Source: Pseudomonadota bacterium
GTDB taxonomy: Bacteria > Pseudomonadota > Alphaproteobacteria > Caulobacterales > Caulobacteraceae
Assembly: GCA_018241995.1 (NCBI GenBank)
Contig: JAFECT010000009.1
Coordinates: 288,113-352,112, forward strand
Direction: 5' to 3'
Length of the DNA stretch: 64,000 bases
Shown: piece after piece, positions 1 through 7,260 of the stretch
Position numbering within the stretch: the first letter of the stretch is position 1
Layout of the letters: each line of letters opens with the position of its first letter
Notes under the pieces: model-generated
The model's database searches: none
Seen by the model: only the letters and a program-made list of their open reading frames with translations
Told to the model about the DNA's origin: nothing
Position numbers and translations under genes: made by a program

Positions 1-133
1 AGGCTTCTTTTCGCAAGTGCGAAAGGCCCGGCGGAACGAGGTTTTCTAACCCGGCGCGTGAAGCCGATTCACGATCCCTGTTGCCGTACAGGCCTGGGCG
101 GCGCGGGCAGCATAGTTTTTCTACGTCCCGAGC

Positions 134-529
134 CTAGGGCGAAGGCTCCGCGGCCCGCTCGCCGATCAGGCAGAAGCCGTGGCCGAACGGATCGCTGCAG
201 AACGCGACCGGGGGATGCGGCCCGACCTCGAATCTCTGCTCGCATTTCGCACCTGCGGCCACGGCCTTCGCCAGGACGGCGTCGAGGTCGTCGACGTGGA
301 AGTCGATGTGAACTGGAGTCCAATGCCGCTCGTATCGGCGCACGTCGTCACTGCCCTGGGCCGGCCTGGTTCCGGCAGACTTCTCGATCAGCCCGAGGGT
401 CGCATCCCCGCACTTGAGGATGACGTAGGTCGGCACGGGCCGCGCCACTTCCGGCAAGCCCAGCGCGTCGCGGTAGAACCGCAGGCCGTCTTCCAGCAGC
501 GGAACATCGATCGAGACCGAGTACCTCAT
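134..529 (-). CDS. VOC-superfamily (glyoxalase/bleomycin-resistance-like) protein
   Basis: This is a 131-residue single-unit VOC protein. The repeated beta-alpha-beta-beta-beta layout is visible: an N-terminal strand and helix ending in FYRDALGLPE, a middle HIDFHVDDLDAVLAKA unit, and a C-terminal FCSDPFGHGFCLI strand that is typical of the family. VOC proteins bind a divalent metal and act on small electrophiles or bind drugs; the substrate cannot be told from sequence. The ATG is at 529. It lies upstream of a divergently unrelated stretch with no evident operon partner. The family call is firm and the reaction is unknown. Confidence 0.8.
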   Translation of the reverse strand: MRYSVSIDVPLLEDGLRFYRDALGLPEVARPVPTYVILKCGDATLGLIEKSAGTRPAQGSDDVRRYERHWTPVHIDFHVDDLDAVLAKAVAAGAKCEQRFEVGPHPPVAFCSDPFGHGFCLIGERAAEPSP

Positions 530-617
530 GGTGTGCCCTTGGCGCTGTTGCTGTCGAAGCCGATCGAACTACGGGCGCCGGGGTGGGCGATTCAATGGAT
601 TTGCAGCAAACGAACCT

Positions 618-1124
618 TCAGCCGGCGCGGCGGTAGGTGAAGTCGTAGCGCTCAGTCCAGGTCTCGCCGTCGTCGAGCGACAGGTCCGAATACTGGCGCA
701 CGGACCCGTCCGGGTTGGGCGTGAAGGTCATGCGCACCAGAGCCGGCCTGTTGTTGAAGCGCTTGCTGACCACGTGGGCCACCAGCACCATCTTCCCGCC
801 CTCCATCCCGCCCACGAATTCACGCAGGGCGCCGGACTGGTCGGTCCAGGCCTGATGCCAGCGGCCGTCCTCGGCCAGGATGTTCAGGCTGCCGCCGGCG
901 AAGCCCGGCTGGCTCCAGTTCTCGCGCAGCACGCAGCCGCCATAGAGGCTCTCGATCAGGCTGTCGCCCGCGTGCCGGCCGTCCTTGGTGGTGACGGTCC
1001 ACTTGCCGATCCAGAAGTCGAAGGCGTGATGATCGGCCGAAGCGCAGGCGGGCGGAGGCGGGGCGGGCGGCGCGGCGGCGGAAGTCTGCGCGAGAAGTGC
1101 CAGGGCGGCGAGCGAGGCGAGCAT
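618..1124 (-). CDS. Secreted lipocalin-like (DUF1579-like) hypothetical protein
   Basis: The 168-residue product begins with a signal peptide (MLASLAALALLAQTSAAA) followed by a proline-rich linker. The mature part starts with the HHAFDFWIGKWTV motif, which marks the first strand of DUF1579-like beta-barrel proteins, and continues as alternating short strands with conserved W and G positions. It is probably periplasmic and may bind a small hydrophobic ligand. No catalytic residues are recognisable. It is divergent from zapE, with about 140 bases between the two starts, so the two probably share a promoter region. The function is unknown. Confidence 0.65.
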   Translation of the reverse strand: MLASLAALALLAQTSAAAPPAPPPPACASADHHAFDFWIGKWTVTTKDGRHAGDSLIESLYGGCVLRENWSQPGFAGGSLNILAEDGRWHQAWTDQSGALREFVGGMEGGKMVLVAHVVSKRFNNRPALVRMTFTPNPDGSVRQYSDLSLDDGETWTERYDFTYRRAG

Positions 1125-1266
1125 GGCTTGGCTCCCAGATATCCGAGCGGGAGGCGACCACGGCCGCCGGGTCCAGGCAAATTAAGGATCGGAAAAACGC
1201 TCGCGCCACAGCGACCAACAGGCGAGCCGGCTTTGCAGCCCGGCCTGGCCGCGCTAACCCAAGGCC

Positions 1267-2382
1267 ATGTCGCAGTCGCTCCGCGCCGCCTACAAGCGCC
1301 TGGTCAAGCAGGGCCGCATCGCCCCGGACCCCGCCCAGGCCAGGGCGGTGGAGGCGTTCGGCCGCCTGGAGGGCGAACTCGGCAAGCTGAAGGATCCGGC
1401 CCTGCCGTTCTTCGGCCGGCCCAAGCCGCCGCGCGGCCTCTATCTCTGGGGCCCGCCGGGACGGGGCAAGTCCATGCTGATGGACCTGTTCTTCGACGGC
1501 GCGGGTGTCGCGAGGAAGCAGCGCTATCACTTCCACGTCTTCATGGCCGAGGTGCACGCCCTGGTCGGCCGGTGGCGCGACGGCAGCCAGGCCGAACGCA
1601 AGCGCGTGTTCGGGACCCACAAGGGCGACGACCCGATCCCGCCGGTCGCAAAGCTGATCGCCGACAAGGCGCGGCTGCTCTGTTTCGACGAGCTGCAGGT
1701 CACCGACATCGCCGACGCCATGATCCTGGGCCGGCTGTTCGAAGCGCTGTTCGCCCTGGGCGTAACGCTCGTCGCCACTTCCAATCGCCCGCCGGACGAC
1801 CTCTACAAGGACGGCATCAACCGCCAGCTGTTCACGCCCTTCATCGACATGATCAAGCAGCGCTGTGTGGTCTGCGAACTGGGCGGGCCGCGTGATTTCC
1901 GTCTCGACCGGCTGAAGGGCGCGCGGGTGTGGTTCAGCCCGATCGACAGCCAGACCACCGCCGCCTTCGACGCCCTGTGGAAGGACATGACCAGCGTCAC
2001 CCGCGAGATCGGGGCGCATATCGACGTGCTGGGCCGCAAGCTCGACTTTCCCCGCGCGGCCGGCGGCATGCTGCGCGCGACCTTCCGCGAACTGTGCGTC
2101 GAGCCGCTGGGGCCGCAGGACTATCTGGCCATCGCCGAGCGCTTCCCGACCGTATTCCTGGAGCGCGTGCCCCGCCTCGGCCCCGACAAGCGCAACGAGG
2201 CGCGCCGGCTGGTGACCCTGATCGACGCGCTCTACGAGGCGGGGACCAAGCTGGTGGTCCTGGCCGAAGCCGAGCCCGACGACCTCTATCCCAAGGGCGA
2301 CGGATCGTTCGAGTTCGAACGCACGGCCTCAAGACTTCAGGAGATGCGCTCGGCGGACTATGTGGAGCGGGTCCGCAGCTAG
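1267..2382 (+). CDS. zapE: Cell division protein ZapE (AFG1-like AAA ATPase)
   Basis: The 371-residue P-loop ATPase has Walker A GPPGRGKS at about residues 62-69, Walker B LLCFDE at about 137-142 followed by LQVTDIADAMIL, and the sensor-like TLVATSNRPPDDLY stretch that is diagnostic of the ZapE/AFG1 family. In E. coli ZapE associates with the Z-ring and destabilises FtsZ polymers; the mitochondrial homologue AFG1 works in membrane-protein quality control. The length is typical. It starts with ATG at 1267 and is followed after 10 bases by an O-methyltransferase whose Shine-Dalgarno overlaps the zapE stop, so the two are probably co-transcribed. Confidence 0.92.
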   Translation: MSQSLRAAYKRLVKQGRIAPDPAQARAVEAFGRLEGELGKLKDPALPFFGRPKPPRGLYLWGPPGRGKSMLMDLFFDGAGVARKQRYHFHVFMAEVHALVGRWRDGSQAERKRVFGTHKGDDPIPPVAKLIADKARLLCFDELQVTDIADAMILGRLFEALFALGVTLVATSNRPPDDLYKDGINRQLFTPFIDMIKQRCVVCELGGPRDFRLDRLKGARVWFSPIDSQTTAAFDALWKDMTSVTREIGAHIDVLGRKLDFPRAAGGMLRATFRELCVEPLGPQDYLAIAERFPTVFLERVPRLGPDKRNEARRLVTLIDALYEAGTKLVVLAEAEPDDLYPKGDGSFEFERTASRLQEMRSADYVERVRS

Positions 2383-2392
2383 GAGCCCGCCC

Positions 2393-3070
2393 ATGTCCCG
2401 TTCGCTCGGCCTGACGCCGGAAGTGCAGGCCTATGTCCAGAAATTCGGCGCGCGGGAGCACCCGGCGCTGGCCCGCTGCCGCATCGAGACCCACCGCGAC
2501 CTTGGCGACCGGGCCGGGATGCAGATCAGCCCGGAGCAAGGGGCCTTCATGCAGGTGATGGCCCGCGCCATCCACGCGCGGCGCGCCATCGAAGTCGGCG
2601 TCTTCACCGGCTACTCCTCCACCGCCGTGGCCTTGGCGATGCAGGCGATGCACGGCGGCGACGCGGTTCTGGTGGCCTGCGACGTGGCCGAGGATTACGT
2701 CGGTCGCGCCCGCGGCTACTGGGCCGAGGCCGGGGTTGAGCACGTGATCTCGGTGCGCATCGGCCCGGCGGCGAAGAGCCTGCAGGACTTGCTGGACGAG
2801 GGGCTGGCGGGCGATTTCGACCTGGCCTTCATCGACGCCGACAAGACCGGGTACGACGCCTACTACGAGCTGCTGCTCAAGCTGCTGCGGCCCGGCGGCA
2901 TGATCCTGATCGACAACATGCTGTGGAGCGGGCGGGTGGCTGATCCCTCCGACAACAGCCCAGACACATCGGCGCTGAGAGACCTCGCGGCCAAGATTCA
3001 CAAGGATTCGCGAGTCGACATGACCCTGGCCTCCGTCGGCGACGGGGTGTCGATAATCGTCAAACGGTGA
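2393..3070 (+). CDS. Class I SAM-dependent O-methyltransferase (catechol/caffeoyl-CoA type)
   Basis: The product is about 225 residues. It shows the AIEVGVFTGYSSTAVALAM SAM-binding motif I, a DLAFIDADKTGYDAYYE block containing the metal-binding D-A-D characteristic of the cation-dependent family-3 O-methyltransferases, and LIDNMLWSGRVADP near the second metal site. These enzymes methylate catechol-like hydroxyls using Mg2+. The ATG at 2393 is preferred because AGGAG at 2381-2385 sits 7 bases upstream; an earlier in-frame start at 2360 would overlap zapE. It probably forms a two-gene unit with zapE. The natural substrate is unknown. Confidence 0.85.
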   Translation: MSRSLGLTPEVQAYVQKFGAREHPALARCRIETHRDLGDRAGMQISPEQGAFMQVMARAIHARRAIEVGVFTGYSSTAVALAMQAMHGGDAVLVACDVAEDYVGRARGYWAEAGVEHVISVRIGPAAKSLQDLLDEGLAGDFDLAFIDADKTGYDAYYELLLKLLRPGGMILIDNMLWSGRVADPSDNSPDTSALRDLAAKIHKDSRVDMTLASVGDGVSIIVKR

Positions 3071-3129
3071 CGCTGGAGCGTTGAGGGCGTAGTCTGCCTG
3101 CCGTCATCTTTGTCGGTGGGGCTAAACAC

Positions 3130-3603
3130 ATGCGAACTCTGGTGGCTTCGGGAGCCCTGGCTCTCATTTTGTTTATTGCACCTCAGGTGGCTTCCGCGCG
3201 CGACCTGCCTTCGGGCGGCGTGACGCGCGAGGACGTGGCCGACTGGCTGCGCGGGCGCGGCATGACGGCCAATGTCCACAACGACGACCGCGGCGAGCGC
3301 ATCGTCTCCAGCAACATCGCGGGCGTGAACTTCGATATCTATTTCTACGCCTGCAGCCAGGACCGTTGCGCCTCGATCCAGTACGCGGCGGGCTGGACCC
3401 CGCTGGCGCAGGGCACCCAGGCCAACATCAACGCCTGGAACAAGGACAAGCGCTACATCCGGGCCTATCTGGACGGCAGCAACAACGTCTGGGGCGAGTA
3501 CGACATCGACGTCAGCCCCGGCGGCACCTGGGAGCAGATGGACGCTTCCATGGAACGCTGGCGCTCGCAGGTCGCCCAGTTCAAGAGCTACTTCGGCGGC
3601 TGA
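3130..3603 (+). CDS. Secreted YbjN-domain protein, copy 1
   Basis: The 157-residue product has a signal peptide (about residues 1-23, ending ASA-R). The mature domain starts with SGGVTREDVADWL and contains GVNFDIYFYAC, then INAWNKDKRYIRAYLD, and ends in a W-x-x-Q-V-x-x-F helix. This layout matches YbjN-type type-III-secretion-chaperone-like domains, whose biochemical role is not established. Two cysteines in the FYACSQDRC block could form a disulfide in the periplasm. The next gene is a clear paralogue with the same order of motifs, so the pair arose by tandem duplication. Confidence 0.7.
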   Translation: MRTLVASGALALILFIAPQVASARDLPSGGVTREDVADWLRGRGMTANVHNDDRGERIVSSNIAGVNFDIYFYACSQDRCASIQYAAGWTPLAQGTQANINAWNKDKRYIRAYLDGSNNVWGEYDIDVSPGGTWEQMDASMERWRSQVAQFKSYFGG

Positions 3604-3719
3604 CGCCGGGTCGCTTTCGCCTGCTTGACCGGACCCGCGGCGCGGGCCAGCGTGGACGCCTGTTCGGTGGGTTCGGCCGGGCGTTGCGCGCCTGTGGCCG
3701 GAAGGATTTGGGGCGAGAG

Positions 3720-4217
3720 ATGAAGTCTGGATGGGCCGCAATGGCGGCGGGCATGGCGATGGCGGTGCTGGCCTGTGGCCAAGCCCAGGCCAAGGACGCC
3801 GCGCGCGAAATCCCCAAGGGCGGGCTGACCCTGCCCGAGGTCGTCACCTGGTTGCAGGGCGCCGGCTACAAGGCCGAGGTCAAGACCACCAAGGACGGTG
3901 AGAAGTTCATCGGCACCGCCGCCGAGGGGGTCAATTTCGACCTCTATCTGGACGACTGCGACAAGGACAAGCGCTGCACCTCGCTGGAGTTTGTCGCGGG
4001 CTTCGACCTGAAGAACGGGCTGAAGGACGGCCAGGCCAAGATCAACGAGTGGAACTCGTCCAAGCGCTGGCTGCGCGGCTATGTTGACAAGGAGGCCGAC
4101 CCCTGGTGCATCATGGACATCTCGGTCGCCCCGGGGCGGACCTATGACGCGCTGGACGACGACTTCACGACCTGGCGCTCGATGATGAACGAATTCAAGA
4201 GCTTCATCGGGTGGTGA
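3720..4217 (+). CDS. Secreted YbjN-domain protein, copy 2 (tandem paralogue)
   Basis: The 165-residue protein starts at ATG 3720; the open frame extends far upstream only because of GC bias. A signal peptide covers about residues 1-24 (AQA-K). The mature region copies the upstream paralogue motif by motif: GGLTLPEVVTWLQ, GVNFDLYLDDC, INEWNSSKRWLRGYVD, and a terminal W-x-x-M-x-x-EFKSFIG helix. The cysteine pair (DDCDKDKRC) is also conserved. About 115 bases separate the copies. The function is unknown. The chief alternative is that both belong to a neighbouring small periplasmic family rather than YbjN proper. Confidence 0.68.
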   Translation: MKSGWAAMAAGMAMAVLACGQAQAKDAAREIPKGGLTLPEVVTWLQGAGYKAEVKTTKDGEKFIGTAAEGVNFDLYLDDCDKDKRCTSLEFVAGFDLKNGLKDGQAKINEWNSSKRWLRGYVDKEADPWCIMDISVAPGRTYDALDDDFTTWRSMMNEFKSFIGW

Positions 4218-4239
4218 GCTAGGCGCTCACCCTATCCGC

Positions 4240-4413
4240 CTCGTCATTCTCGGAGCGGAGGGAGCGCCAGCGACCGGAGACCCGAGAACCCAGCAGCGAA
4301 TCTTCGTTGACGCTGGGCGCCCTTCGATTTGCCGTCGCACGCAGCGTTGAGTTCGGGAGCTGCTGGGTTCTCGGGTCTACGCGCCTGCGGCGCTTCGCTC
4401 CGAGAATGACGAG
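4240..4413. repeat. Long inverted-repeat intergenic element, family A
   Basis: Two perfect arm segments face each other. The outer arms are CTCGTCATTCTCGGAGCG at 4240-4257 and its exact complement at 4396-4413. The inner arms are AGACCCGAGAACCCAGCAG at 4278-4296 and its complement at 4360-4378. About 60 bases of loop lie between them. The element fills the gap between two convergent genes and could serve as a bidirectional transcription end, although no T-run follows it. No transposase is present. Confidence 0.85.
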
Positions 4414-4438
4414 ATTGTTGGGGTTCGGGGTTGGAGGA

Positions 4439-5281
4439 TCAGCGGAACGAAAGAATCCGCTCCGCCTCCGCCAGATGCAGTCGTTCCGCCATCTTGCCGT
4501 TCACGCGGATCGCGCCCTTGCCGGCGTTGGCGGGGTCGGCGAAGGCCTCGATGACACTCCTCGCCCAGGCGATCTCGGCTTCGTCGGGCGAGAAGGCCTG
4601 GTTGGCGGCTTCGATCTGGTCGGGGTGGATCAGGCACTTGCCGTCGAAGCCGAGCGCGCGGCCCTGAGCGCATTCCGCCTGCAGACCGAAGGTGTCGCCC
4701 AGGTCGTTGAACACCCCGTCGATGGCGTAGAGGCCGTGCGCCCGCGCCGCCGTGACGCTGAGCGCCAGGGCCGGGATCAGGGGCGTGCGCTCCTTGCCGG
4801 GCTTGCAGCGCATCTCTTTCGACAGATCGTTGACCCCCGGGACCAGGGCCGAAAGCCGCGTCGAGGCGGAGAGTGCGGCCAGGGCGCCGAGGTTCAGCAC
4901 CGCCGCGCAGGTCTCCACCATGGCCCAGAGGCGGGTGCGCTCGGGTGCGCCTGAGATCCGACGGTCGTAGGCCAACAGGCTCTCCGCGTCCGTCACCTTG
5001 GGCGCCAGCACCGCGTCCGGACCGGCCTCGGCGGCGGCCTTCAGGTCCGCCTCGCCCCACTCGGTGTCGAGCCCGTTGACCCGCACCACCAAGGTGCGCG
5101 CGCCAAAGCCGCCGTGGGCCAGGGTCTCAATCACCAGTTCGCGCGCCTCGGCCTTGGCTTCCGGCGCGGTCGCGTCCTCCAGGTCCAGCACCACAGCATC
5201 GCAGGGCAGGCCCCGCGCCTTCTCGATAGCGCGGGCGTTCGACGCCGGCAGGAACAGGACGGAGCGCAGGGGGCGGGTCAT
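4439..5281 (-). CDS. HpcH/HpaI aldolase / CitE-like CoA ester lyase
   Basis: The 280-residue TIM-barrel protein begins RSVLFLPASNARAIEKA, the start typical of CitE / L-malyl-CoA lyase-like proteins. VVLDLEDATAPEAKAEAR carries the Mg2+-binding acidic residues, LVVRVNGLDTEWGEADL carries the conserved arginine, and the barrel continues to GFDGKCLIHPDQIEAAN. Family members cleave citryl-CoA, malyl-CoA or citramalyl-CoA; no citrate-lyase alpha or gamma subunit is nearby, so a stand-alone malyl- or citramalyl-CoA-type lyase is more likely. It is the last gene of a minus-strand run with thpR and an esterase. Confidence 0.85.
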   Translation of the reverse strand: MTRPLRSVLFLPASNARAIEKARGLPCDAVVLDLEDATAPEAKAEARELVIETLAHGGFGARTLVVRVNGLDTEWGEADLKAAAEAGPDAVLAPKVTDAESLLAYDRRISGAPERTRLWAMVETCAAVLNLGALAALSASTRLSALVPGVNDLSKEMRCKPGKERTPLIPALALSVTAARAHGLYAIDGVFNDLGDTFGLQAECAQGRALGFDGKCLIHPDQIEAANQAFSPDEAEIAWARSVIEAFADPANAGKGAIRVNGKMAERLHLAEAERILSFR

Positions 5282-5293
5282 CAGGAGCGGCCG

Positions 5294-5830
5294 TCAGGTC
5301 AGGGGATATTCGCGTTCGAGCTCGTAGCGCGAGCTCTCATGGCTCTGCCAGCTCGAATAGAGGCCGAACCAGGTGATGCGGATCGGCGGCGACTTCAGCA
5401 GATTGTGCCCCTGGATCCAGGCGGCGACGCGGGCCGGGTCGGGGCGGCGGGTGTAGGCCAGGGTCACGTGCGGGCGATAGGCCTTGTGCTCCAGCTTCAG
5501 GCCCGAGCGCCGCGCCACGCTCTCGCAGCGTCCGGCCAGCCGGTTCAGCGCCTCATTCTCGGCCACCCCGGCCCAGACCGCGCGGATGTCGTCGCCCTCG
5601 CCGAAGGCGCCCACGCCCTCGAGCGTGATCTCGAACGGTTCGGCCTGGACCGTGCTGAGGCCGGAGTCGAGATCGGCGGCCGTCGCCTCCCCGATGTCGC
5701 CGAAGAAGGCCAGGGTCACGTGCAGCATATCCAGCGGATGCCAGCGCGCGCCGGGGATGCCCTGCTGGCGCCGCTGCAGGGTCAGGCCGACCTCCTCGGG
5801 AATCTCCAGGGCGGCGAACAGTCGGATCAT
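5294..5830 (-). CDS. thpR: RNA 2',3'-cyclic phosphodiesterase (ThpR, 2'-5' RNA ligase family)
   Basis: The 178-residue 2H phosphoesterase has both signature HxTx motifs, HVTLAF near residue 40 and HVTLAY near residue 125, which supply the two catalytic histidines and threonines. The start, MIRLFAALEIPEEV, is typical of bacterial ThpR. The enzyme opens 2',3'-cyclic phosphates on RNA ends and can form 2'-5' linkages in vitro. Its ATG overlaps the stop of the upstream esterase gene by four bases (ATGA), implying translational coupling. Confidence 0.92.
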   Translation of the reverse strand: MIRLFAALEIPEEVGLTLQRRQQGIPGARWHPLDMLHVTLAFFGDIGEATAADLDSGLSTVQAEPFEITLEGVGAFGEGDDIRAVWAGVAENEALNRLAGRCESVARRSGLKLEHKAYRPHVTLAYTRRPDPARVAAWIQGHNLLKSPPIRITWFGLYSSWQSHESSRYELEREYPLT

Positions 5831-6480
5831 GCGCGATGGGCTTTCAGCGCCTTGGCCACCACCGGCGCCAGGCCCGCGGCCATGATCAGCACGCCGGCCG
5901 CATTGGGATGGATGCCGTCGGCCTGGGTCAGGTCGCGTCGCCCCGCCACGCCTTTGCGCAGGTCGGGGTACAGGGCCACGCCCTCGGCCTTGGCCACGGC
6001 GGGGAACATGGCGTCGTAGTCGCGTGCATAGCCCTTGCCGATCTGCGGCGGGGCGACGAGGCCCGCCACCACCACACCGATCCTGCGCGCCTTCAGCCGG
6101 CGCACGATCCTGTCGAGATTGGCCTTCGACGCGCGGGTGTCCTGGCCCTGCAGGAGGTCGTTGCCGCCCAGCGCCACCACGCAGACGTCGGTGTCGGCCT
6201 GCACGCTGAAGTCCAGCCGCGCCAGGCCGCCGGCGATGGTGTCGCCCGAGACGCCCGCCCCGCGCACCAGGGCCGGCGAGCCGATCTTGGCCAGCGCCGC
6301 CTGCAGCCGCGCGGGCAGGGCGTCTGCGGCCGAAAGGCCCAGTCCGGCGGTGATGGAGTCGCCCAGGATGGTCACCACCGGCCGTTTCGCCGGCGCCGCC
6401 AGGGCCGGGGCCGACGCCAGGGCGGCGAACCCTGCGAGCAGGGCGCGGCGGTCGAGGAGGGGAAGAGGTGAATGCGTCAT
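5827..6480 (-). CDS. Secreted SGNH/GDSL hydrolase (TesA-like arylesterase)
   Basis: The 217-residue protein has an N-terminal export signal (LLDRRALLAGFAALASAPALA, an RR-containing signal) followed by TILGDSITAGLGL, the GDS block I with the nucleophilic serine. GGNDLL is block III and DGIHPNAAG is block V with the catalytic D and H. This matches periplasmic TesA / multifunctional lysophospholipase-arylesterases. TesA-type genes commonly sit divergently from a YbbA-YbbP ABC exporter, and exactly that arrangement is seen here with the next two plus-strand genes. Confidence 0.9.
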   Translation of the reverse strand: MTHSPLPLLDRRALLAGFAALASAPALAAPAKRPVVTILGDSITAGLGLSAADALPARLQAALAKIGSPALVRGAGVSGDTIAGGLARLDFSVQADTDVCVVALGGNDLLQGQDTRASKANLDRIVRRLKARRIGVVVAGLVAPPQIGKGYARDYDAMFPAVAKAEGVALYPDLRKGVAGRRDLTQADGIHPNAAGVLIMAAGLAPVVAKALKAHRA

Positions 6481-6551
6481 CGGCCTGTCCTATTTAAGCC
6501 TTGGTTGCGCGTGCTCAATCCGAAAACCCCAGCTCGACTGTACGAGGACAG

Positions 6552-7256
6552 ATGTTCGACGCCCAAAGCGCGCCCGCGCCGCTTCGACTCGACGAGGTGC
6601 GCCTGACCCTGCCGTCCGCCGCCGGCCCGGTGGAAATCCTGCGCGGCGTCAGCTTCACGGTCGATCCGGGCGAGCGTGTGGCGGTGGTGGGGCCCTCGGG
6701 TTCCGGCAAGTCGTCGCTGATCGCGGTGGCGGCGGGGCTGGAGCGGCCGACATCGGGCAAGGTGCGGCTGTTCGGCGAGGACCTGTCGGGCCTGAACGAG
6801 GACCGCCGCGCGCGGCTGAGGCGCGGCCGAGTCTCGCTGGTGTTCCAGTCCTTCCACCTCCTGCCCAACATGACCGCGGAAGAGAATGTTTCCGCGCCCC
6901 TGGAGATCGCGCGTGAGCGCGGCGCCACGAAGCTGGCGCGCGAGTGGCTGGATCGGGTGGGGCTGACTTCTCGCCTGCGACACTATCCGCACCAGCTTTC
7001 GGGCGGGGAGCAGCAGCGCGTCGCCCTGGCCCGCGCGCTCGCCGCAAAGCCCCAGCTGCTGTTCGCCGACGAGCCCACCGGCAACCTCGACGCCGCCAAC
7101 GCCGCCCAGGTGGCCGAGCTGATCCTGGACCTGACGGCAGAGACCGGCGCGGCCCTGGTCCTGGTCACCCACGACGAGCACCTGGCCGCCCGCGCCGACC
7201 GGGTGGCGCGCATGGCCGACGGGCGCATGGTCGAGCCCCAAGTGGCGGGCGCCTGA
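6552..7256 (+). CDS. ABC transporter ATP-binding protein, YbbA/LolD-like
   Basis: The 234-residue nucleotide-binding protein has Walker A GPSGSGKS at about 47-54, the Q-loop VFQSFHLLPNMT, signature LSGGEQQR, Walker B LLFADEPTGNLD and the H-loop LVTHD. This is the MacB/LolD/YbbA class that partners with FtsX-like permeases. The ATG at 6552 with GAGGA just upstream is preferred over a TTG at 6501. It is divergent from the TesA-like esterase and only four bases ahead of its permease. The transported substrate is not known for YbbA-type systems. Confidence 0.9.
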   Translation: MFDAQSAPAPLRLDEVRLTLPSAAGPVEILRGVSFTVDPGERVAVVGPSGSGKSSLIAVAAGLERPTSGKVRLFGEDLSGLNEDRRARLRRGRVSLVFQSFHLLPNMTAEENVSAPLEIARERGATKLAREWLDRVGLTSRLRHYPHQLSGGEQQRVALARALAAKPQLLFADEPTGNLDAANAAQVAELILDLTAETGAALVLVTHDEHLAARADRVARMADGRMVEPQVAGA

Positions 7257-7260
7257 GCCC

